The position numbers were made by a program, and so were the translations under genes. This document shows, in pieces, positions 57,905 to 64,000 of a DNA stretch of 64,000 nucleotides. Source of the stretch: Amylostereum areolatum (lineage: Eukaryota; Basidiomycota; Agaricomycetes; Russulales; Stereaceae); assembly GCA_012932865.1 (NCBI GenBank), contig SAXG01000018.1:558001-622000 (forward strand). Reading direction: 5' to 3'. The notes under the pieces were generated by a model. The model was not told the DNA's origin and did not search any database. It was given only the letters and a program-made list of their open reading frames with translations. Position 1 is the first letter of the stretch. Each line of letters opens with the position of its first letter.

Positions 57905-60900
57905 CTACGCCAGCAGACCGAGGAGCTTGTCGCCGCTCTCCGGGACCTTGCCTGCCAGCCGCGTCCGAGCCCCCTCGTCTTTGTCCAAACCTGCAGCCTT
58001 AATCCATTGAGTGAATGTGTCGAACGCCTTTGGGATGTCGATCGCAAGGTCATCGACGAGTTCCGCGAGCTGTGCGAAGCCCTCCTCGAACGCAGCCGGC
58101 GAGCAGAGGTCCTTCTCTCGTACACGGGTGAAGAGATCCGCGATCAACGGGATGTCAGCTGTCTTGCCGTCGATACCTTGCATGGCCAGCGTGTCCACCA
58201 GACGGAATCGGTGCTCAGGAGGAAGACCGGAGAAGTACGACTCGGCCTCGTCCAAGGATCGGACACCGAAGAACTCTTTCACGTCTTCACTAATCTTCCG
58301 CTTGGCCTCTTCTTCCGTCATCGAGGGACCAGCAGCGACCGAACCGTCTTCCGACTCCGCATCCTCCGCCATGTCGCTCGCCTTGCTATCATTCACGGGC
58401 CTCCGACGTGGCAAGAGTTTGCGCTTCCTTCGCTGTGTCGTTTCCGGAACGCCGCCCGATTGAGAGACATCAACAGAGGGTTTGCGACTTGGCGGTCGAC
58501 TCGGCTTGGGGGCGGCAGCCTCGGCGGCGGCATCGGCGTTGCTGAGCATTGAAAACATGGTGGAGTTGGACGCGGTGCGCAAGACGGACGCTTCTCTGCC
58601 TTTGGCTTCCTTCTCGCCAGCGAAGAGACCGCTGGGCCCAAAGGTCATGGGCCCCGCCTTCCTGATCTTGCCAAAATTTGAGAGGTCGCCAGCCTTGGGA
58701 GGCGGACGCGGCGGACCAGAACCAGCAACGGACCAACCATCGGGGCCAGTGACAGAGCCGTCGTTACGATCACCACCATAACGGAAGCCGCCGAAGGACA
58801 TAGTGGACCGACGACTGAACGATTCCTTCTCCGCCGCCGCTTTCTCCTTCATGGCCTGTAAAGCGACGTGAATAACAGGAAGTTATAACGGGAGTTTGAG
58901 CACTCACCGCTGCGTGAACCTGCGCGAGCGTTGTAGGAGCCGCGACTTGATTGCGCGGGACCCACTTTCTCTCGCGAAGTTCGACGACATCCTGTAGAAA
59001 AGTGAGCAAATGGGCCACCAAGTATGAACTCAATATGCATACCTGTAACATGAACGCTAGACGCCATTTCACGTTTTTATTTTTTATCATCTCCTTCATG
59101 CGCGAGAAATACACGTCCGTATGCGCGCGAGCCTTGGGCGTGTCGATCATCTGGCCGACGGTGGTGAGCAACGTGCACAGGCCCTCGATCTCTTCCCCCG
59201 GATTTTCGTTGTTGCTGAGGAGCTTCTTGATACACCCGTGTATGATACGTTCTGTAAGCATCTGCAGCTTGAAGAGCTCGCCGATGAACCGGATGAGACC
59301 GAGACCTCTGCGTTTGGCCTTCGCGGCGGCGTAGTACTCGTCCGAGTAAAGCTCCGCCTCGCCGGTAGCCTCCTTCTTGCCAGCGGTCTCGTTGGCGTCC
59401 TTCACTGCCCGGTCCTCAGTAGCTTTAACAGCAGCGGCAGTTGCCGCAGCCTCCTTCGCCACCCAGCCACGCTCGAAATCCTCTTGACACCGGCTGAGAA
59501 GACATTTGCGAAAGAGCTGGCCGCCTGAGAAAGGTTTGCCCTCCTGGTTGAGGACCCCATCGTCTTGGACCTTCGCACTGATTTGCTCCATCATTTTTCG
59601 GGACAGATGAGCGTACATCTCAGAAAAGATGACAGGGTCGTCCGTGGCCTTTCCAAATATGAGACGAATGACCTGGATTAGTGTGCGACCATCCTTCTCC
59701 CGCTCCGACTTGTTCGCCCATTCGATGATCTGATCCGAAAGAGAATCGAAACGTTTCACGGTAATCTTGTTGAGAAGCGCCCTGACTTTACGATCGACGA
59801 GTTCGGGAGAGTCTGGCTCGATAGGTTGGTTGCGCTTGGCGCTGATAGGGACCCAGCGGTTGGCAGATTGTTCAAGGGGGGCAACATGCTCGAGAGGAGG
59901 ACCCGTATTCGACGGCGTTTGGGACGAGTGATCAACGACGCTGGCCCTGTTCGGGTTGTCTCGGGCGGTAGTACGCGTGCTTCGAGTGCGGTGTCTGTCC
60001 TTGCTAGAGCCACCCTGGCTGGCTGTGAGAGCCATGGGCGAAGGACGGCCACTCGTGGATACACCAGGGCCGACGCTGTTGGACAAAGCCGATCGGGCAC
60101 CCGAAGACATGGCGAAGCGTTCCTCGCTTGAGAGTTTGGTGGTGGTGAAATTGCCCATGCCAGCAAAAGAGATGCCAGTGCTTTCCCCCATGGAGCCGCC
60201 GCCCATGAAACCTAGCCCGATGGACGCCTGCCGCACTGTTGGTGTAGCCATGGTAGAGGACCTACGACCAGAGCCGCCGCGCGACATGCTGAAGGTTTGA
60301 TCACTTGGCTTGAGACCGATGGCGTCGAGGGGCGCAAGGTTGTCGGGCTTCTCCTTGCAGATCGGCATGAATTGAAGAAGAAAATCCCGGTCGTATCTAC
60401 ATAGCCGTTGTTCAGGGAAAACATAAGAAAAAATGAAAGAATACTCTTTACCGGAATTTGCCCCTGGCGGCGTTGACGTTGAGTTCGGGCTTAGGCCGTT
60501 TGATACCTTCGGGATACTGAACACGACTGAGATCTTCGATGGTACGGGCGGTAGCAAGGGGAGAAAGGGATAAAGGAGGAATTTCAGTTCTTGAGTTCTT
60601 GAGACCGACTTCAGAGGGCAACGCGGTACGATTGTTCTTTTGATCGTCCGCAGGAGTAAACACAGGGCCATGCGCGAGGATGCGCTTGAGCAACCCTAGG
60701 TCGATCTCAGTGCCATCCGCATTTAACACAGAAATCCTTCGTCCTGGGACAAAGCCGTTGGCATTCATGTCCAGGACTATGCCAGAGATGTCTGGGAGTT
60801 CAAGGTATGGTTGGGAAAGAATTGCGGTCCTGGAGAAATGCGATCGGCATCTTTGTACGCTGAACAAGATGTGGCACATACTTCGGATGGCCTTAGAGAT

Positions 60901-61148
60901 ACGCGACACTTACTAGGAACCCCGAATATTGAGACACGGAGGTTTGATGACGTGGTAGATTCGGTGTCTACACAAAGAGGAATCTCGACTGGCTGGAGTC
61001 CTGGGGTCTCCTGGGGTGTGGACGATGGGAGATAGTTGGAGAAGAGGGGAGCGCCGAGGATGGGTGTAGGGTTATGCTTGTAGACGCGGGGCTCGTGGCG
61101 TCTGGGGTTTTCCGTGCTACTAGTTGCGAAGGGCGCAAACCCATGCAT
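57905..61148 (-). CDS. TIF4631: eIF4G, translation initiation scaffold (copy 1)
   Basis: Scaffold of eIF4F, binding eIF4E, eIF4A and PABP. Probable start MHGFAPFATSSTENPRR at 61148. A first intron running from GTAAGTGTCGCG to GAACTCCCAG gives FGVPNISGIVLDMNANGF. A Ser/Pro-poor linker then leads through LSRVQYPEGIKRPKPELN to NAARGKFR, and the next exon opens with YDRDFLLQFMPICKEKP. Y-D-R-D-F-L-L is the eIF4E-binding Y-x4-L-hydrophobic motif. The MIF4G domain runs from about DRKVRALLNKITVKRF through RGLGLIRFIGELFKLQML to RLAFMLQ. After a Ser/Pro linker an MA3-like part includes KISEDVKEFFGVRSLDEAE and AMQGIDGKTADIPLIADLF. It ends GDKLLGLLA. At roughly 1050 aa the N-terminus is shorter than in most fungal eIF4G. 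It stands in tandem with a second copy. Confidence 0.92.
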
Positions 61149-61570
61149 ACTTGGGGACTACCCGCGTCAAACCGCTGTGACGGTTTCATTTTGCTCTGAA
61201 TCGAATCAAGAAATCCGGGGATGGGTGGAGTAAAGTGTGCGCAAGAAGCTTGACCGAGAGTTTCACGACGAGATGTAGGGTGAAGTGGTGGGCGCAGGGA
61301 CCGCAGGGTACCGATATGTCGAGGATGGGCGCGAACAGCAACTTCGCGCAAGCGTTCAACGTTCAATATTCAATATTCAATTGTGGATTGCGCCGGCGGG
61401 CCGGCAGTCTATCCACCTGGAGCGAGTCACACCGCTCAATATATCCTTTCGATTGTATCGTGAAGGTGGTTGACAAGAACGGAGATGCATACTGTACGGG
61501 GAAAAACATAGTACAACTACGTAAACACGGTAAGTGGAAATTCAGTGGAGTGTTAGTACAAGTGAAGCTA
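61149..61570. other. Spacer between the two eIF4G copies
   Basis: About 420 bp between the 3' end of copy 2 and the start of copy 1. It must contain the copy 1 promoter. A short A/T-rich run with CAATATTCAATATTCAATTG lies at about 61363-61382. I see no other gene. Confidence 0.4.
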
Positions 61571-62067
61571 CTAGTGAAGCTGAAAGTTATGCACTGATAA
61601 AACGGATGTCAGATATGTCTCGATAGGAGGGCGGAATACATACGTTGCGAAGGTAGATTGAGCGGGCGATTGCAGTAGCTTGTCCCAGTTGTCGGGAAGC
61701 CTGCTGATCAAGCGTATACAATATTCTTTGTCCTCGTCCAAGCCTGCCGCCTTTATCCATCGAGCGAGGATGTGGTATGCCGTCGGGATGTCGATCGCGA
61801 GGACCTCGACGAGGTCCGTGAGCTGCGTGAAGCCCTCCTCGAATGCGGCCGGCGAGCAGAGATCCTTCACTCGTGCACGAGTGAAGAGATCCGCGATCAA
61901 CGGGATGTCAGCTGTCTTGCCGTCGATACCTTGCATGGCCAGCGTGTCCACCAGACGGAATCGGTGCTCAGGAGGGAGACTGGAGAAGTAGGACTCGGCC
62001 TCGTCCAAGGATCGGACACCGAAGAACTCTCTCACGTCTTCACCAATCTTCCGCTTGGCCTCTTCTT

Positions 62068-62730
62068 CATGAGCAAAGTCGGCTGAACATGGGCGCTTAT
62101 TACCAGCACTAGTCAAACTGGCCATGCTAGACCATGCATCGGGAGGCACGGCCATGCTGTCGCTGCGAGCACAATGCAACTCGCTTGCGCCGTGTCCCTC
62201 CGCCGGAGATGGTGTCGTGGGGCTCGTGTACAGCACGCAACGGAGGCACTACGATTCTGTGATACATGTACATGTTATTTACCCTTGCTAATATACCCTT
62301 CTGAACCTGTAGCTGCTCGGAGGCTTCGATATGACCGTGGGGTGCCAGTGTAATTGGTAGAAAGGCTGAAAAAGTGCGCGCGTCCGCCGCGCCAGTGCCT
62401 GGGCCGCAGGCTTCAACGCGCACTCGAGAGAATGTGGAATGGAGGGGGGGAGAGCCGGCTTGAGGCAAAGTCCTACATAAACCAGTAGCAAACAAATAAC
62501 CTGTATTTTTGTCTATCCCGACCGATCCTCACCAACCTCACCATGCATCAAACAGCTGTACCATACTGGCCAGATGCCACCAGTATGGTAGGATCTAGCC
62601 GATATGGTGGAACCGGCAGGTGCACCAGTGGTGCATGGTGGCATCGTCAGCGCGTGGTGGCATGGTGGGTCTCGCGATGCATCGCGAGGCCCTGGCCATG
62701 CATCGCGAGGCTGAGCCGACTTTGCTGATG
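62068..62730. mobile_element. 663-bp non-autonomous DNA element with terminal inverted repeats
   Basis: Defined by comparison with the uninterrupted copy 1 (58300-58325), whose site reads CTCTTCTTCCGTCATC. In copy 2 the left flank ends CTCTTCTT and the right flank begins TTCCGTC, so 2 (TT) or 3 (TTC) bases are duplicated. The left end CATGAGCAAAGTCGGCTGAAC and the reverse complement of the right end CATCAGCAAAGTCGGCTCAGC match at 18 of 21 places. Subterminal ATGCATCG strings recur near both ends and one forms an 18-bp palindrome at 62671-62688. No transposase is coded. A MITE-type element; superfamily not assigned. Confidence 0.8.
62671..62688. repeat. 18-bp perfect palindrome inside the insertion
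   Basis: CTCGCGATG followed by its exact reverse complement CATCGCGAG. A second ATGCATCGCGAGGC lies about 12 nt further on and related ATGCATCG near the other end (about 62132), as expected of subterminal transposase-binding repeats. Confidence 0.8.
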
Positions 62731-64000
62731 TTCCGTCATCGAGGGACCAGCAGCGACCGAACCGTCTTCCGACTCCGCATCCTCCGCCATATCGCTCGCC
62801 TTGATATCATCCACAGGCCTCGAACGCGGCAACAATTGAAGCTTCCTTCGCTGTGTCGTCTCCGGAACGCCGCCCGATTGAGAGAGATCAACAGAGGGTT
62901 TGCGACTGGGCGGTCGACTCGGCTTGGGGGCGGCAGCCTCGGCGGCGGCATCGGCGTTGCTGAGCGTTGAAAACATGGTGGAGTTGAACGCGGTGCGCAA
63001 GACGGACGCTTCGGCTTCCTTCTCGCCAGCGAAGAGACCGCTGGACCCAAAGGTCATGGGCGTCGCCTTGCTGATCTTGCCGAAATTTGAGAGGCCGCCA
63101 GCCTTGGGAGGCGGACGCGGCGGACCAGAACCAGCAACGGACCAACCATCGGGTCCAATGACAGAGCCGTCGTTGCGATCACCACCATAACGGAAGCCGC
63201 CGAAGGACATATTAGACTGACGGTTGAACGATTCCTGCTCCTCCGCGGCTTTCTCTTTCGCAGTCTGTAAAGCGACGTGAGTAACGGGAAGTTATAACGA
63301 GGGTTTGAGCACTCACCGCTTCGTGAACCTGCGCGAGCGTTGTAGGAGCCGCGACTTGATTGCGAGGGATCCACTTTCTCTCGCGAAGTTCGACGACATC
63401 CTGTAGAAAAGTGAGCAAATGGGCCACAAAGAATGAACTCAATATGCATACCTGTAACATGAACGCCAGACGTGATTTCACGTTTTTATGTTTCATCAAC
63501 CCCCTCATGCGCGAGAAGTACACGTCCATATGCGCGCGAGCCTTGGGCGTATCGATCATCTGGCCGATGGTGGTGAGCAACGTGCACAGACTCTCGATCT
63601 CTTCCTCCTCCGGGTTCTCGACGTTGCTAAGGAGCTTCTTGATACACTCGTGCATGATACGTTCTGTAAGCATCTGTAGCTTGAAGAGCTCGCCGATGAA
63701 CCGGATGAGACCGAGACCTCTGCGTTTGGCCTTCGCCGCGGCGTAGTACTCGTCCGAGAAGAGCACCGTCTCGCCAGTAGTAGGTTTATTGACAGTTTTG
63801 CCGGCATGGTCCTCAATGGTGAGTTTCGCAGCCGCGGTCTCCTTCGCCACCCAACCACGCTCAAAGTCTTCTTGACACCGGTTGAGAAGATACTTGCGGA
63901 AGAGCTGACCGCCAGCGAAAGGTTTGCCCTCCTGGTTGAAGATCCCATCGTCTTGAACCTTCGCAGTAATTTGCTCCATCATCTTTCGGCAAAGACGAGC

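Larger units (their letters stand above)
61571..64000 (-). pseudogene. eIF4G copy 2, interrupted by an insertion (5' end outside window)
   Basis: Tandem duplicate of copy 1. From 63982 down it codes the MIF4G domain (GQLFRKYLLNRCQEDFERGW, RGLGLIRFIGELFKLQML, AHMDVYFSRMRGLMKHKN). The same intron positions follow, then the linker starting MSFGGFRYGGDRNDGSV. The frame is intact down to AGPSMTE at about 62740, where copy 1 continues directly with EEAKRKISEDV. In copy 2 a 663-bp insertion (62068-62730) intervenes. The frame reads into it and stops after about 25 residues (HHATTR). Beyond the insertion the MA3-like tail resumes (EEEAKRKIGEDVREFFGVRS to WIKAAGLDEDKEY) and is also intact. A truncated protein with MIF4G but no MA3 could be made, so loss of function is likely but not proven. 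Confidence 0.75.

Noticed and set aside
62068..62730. The eIF4G insertion as a new spliced intron (introner)
   Set aside because: No usable GT donor precedes the stop on the coding strand, and the ends are inverted repeats rather than splice sites.
1..64000. CRISPR arrays, bacterial operons or phage genes
   Set aside because: No spaced direct repeats of that kind, and spliced genes throughout; the DNA is eukaryotic.

Overview
The window is nuclear DNA of a filamentous fungus, almost certainly a mushroom-forming basidiomycete (Agaricomycetes). The evidence is: many 45-65 nt GT-AG introns, dense genes on both strands, short intergenic gaps, long Ser/Pro-rich proteins without recognisable domains, BTB and F-box proteins of the type expanded in mushrooms, a GH128 glucanase, and fungal-type GGPP synthase, glucosidase II and eIF4G. 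I saw no bacterial, viral or CRISPR signal and could not recognise any tRNA or rRNA gene by eye. Exon boundaries were read by hand from splice consensus and frame; where every phase closes I say so.

Left part (1-31.9 kb): the 3' nine tenths of GCN1 (+) meets a GGPP synthase gene (-) tail to tail. After these come a Ser/Pro-rich gene (+), a BTB gene (-) with a hairpin element upstream, and a four-exon gene of unknown family (-, 'family A'). Then follow an unclear gene (-), three low-complexity genes, a gene ending in a Sld7-like domain, a small LYR-motif gene, a second member of the unknown family (+, 'family B', 457 aa against 453 aa for A), and a six-exon membrane-anchored protein of unknown function (-).

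Middle part (32-49.6 kb): two tandem cyclase-family (kynurenine-formamidase-like) hydrolases (-), a small gene (+) convergent with an F-box gene (-) so that both use the same TTAA as stop, glucosidase II alpha subunit (GH31, +), a Ser/Pro-rich gene, two related genes with a C2H2-like finger and a shared LANALGP motif (43.6-45.3 and 48.8-49.6 kb), and a secreted GH128 glucanase between them.

Right part (49.9-64 kb): a 3-hydroxyacyl-CoA dehydrogenase (-), an SDR/epimerase gene carrying a frame conflict and an in-frame stop (-), an LRR-like protein (+), a peroxisomal-type mitochondrial-carrier protein (+), and two tandem eIF4G genes (-). The second eIF4G copy is interrupted by a 663-bp insertion with 21-bp imperfect inverted ends, and the first copy supplies the empty site for comparison.

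The genes do not form one pathway. GCN1 and eIF4G both act in translation control; GGPP synthase, glucosidase II and GH128 are housekeeping or wall functions. The most novel content is the A/B protein family, the C2H2/LANALGP pair and the eIF4G duplication with its non-autonomous element.
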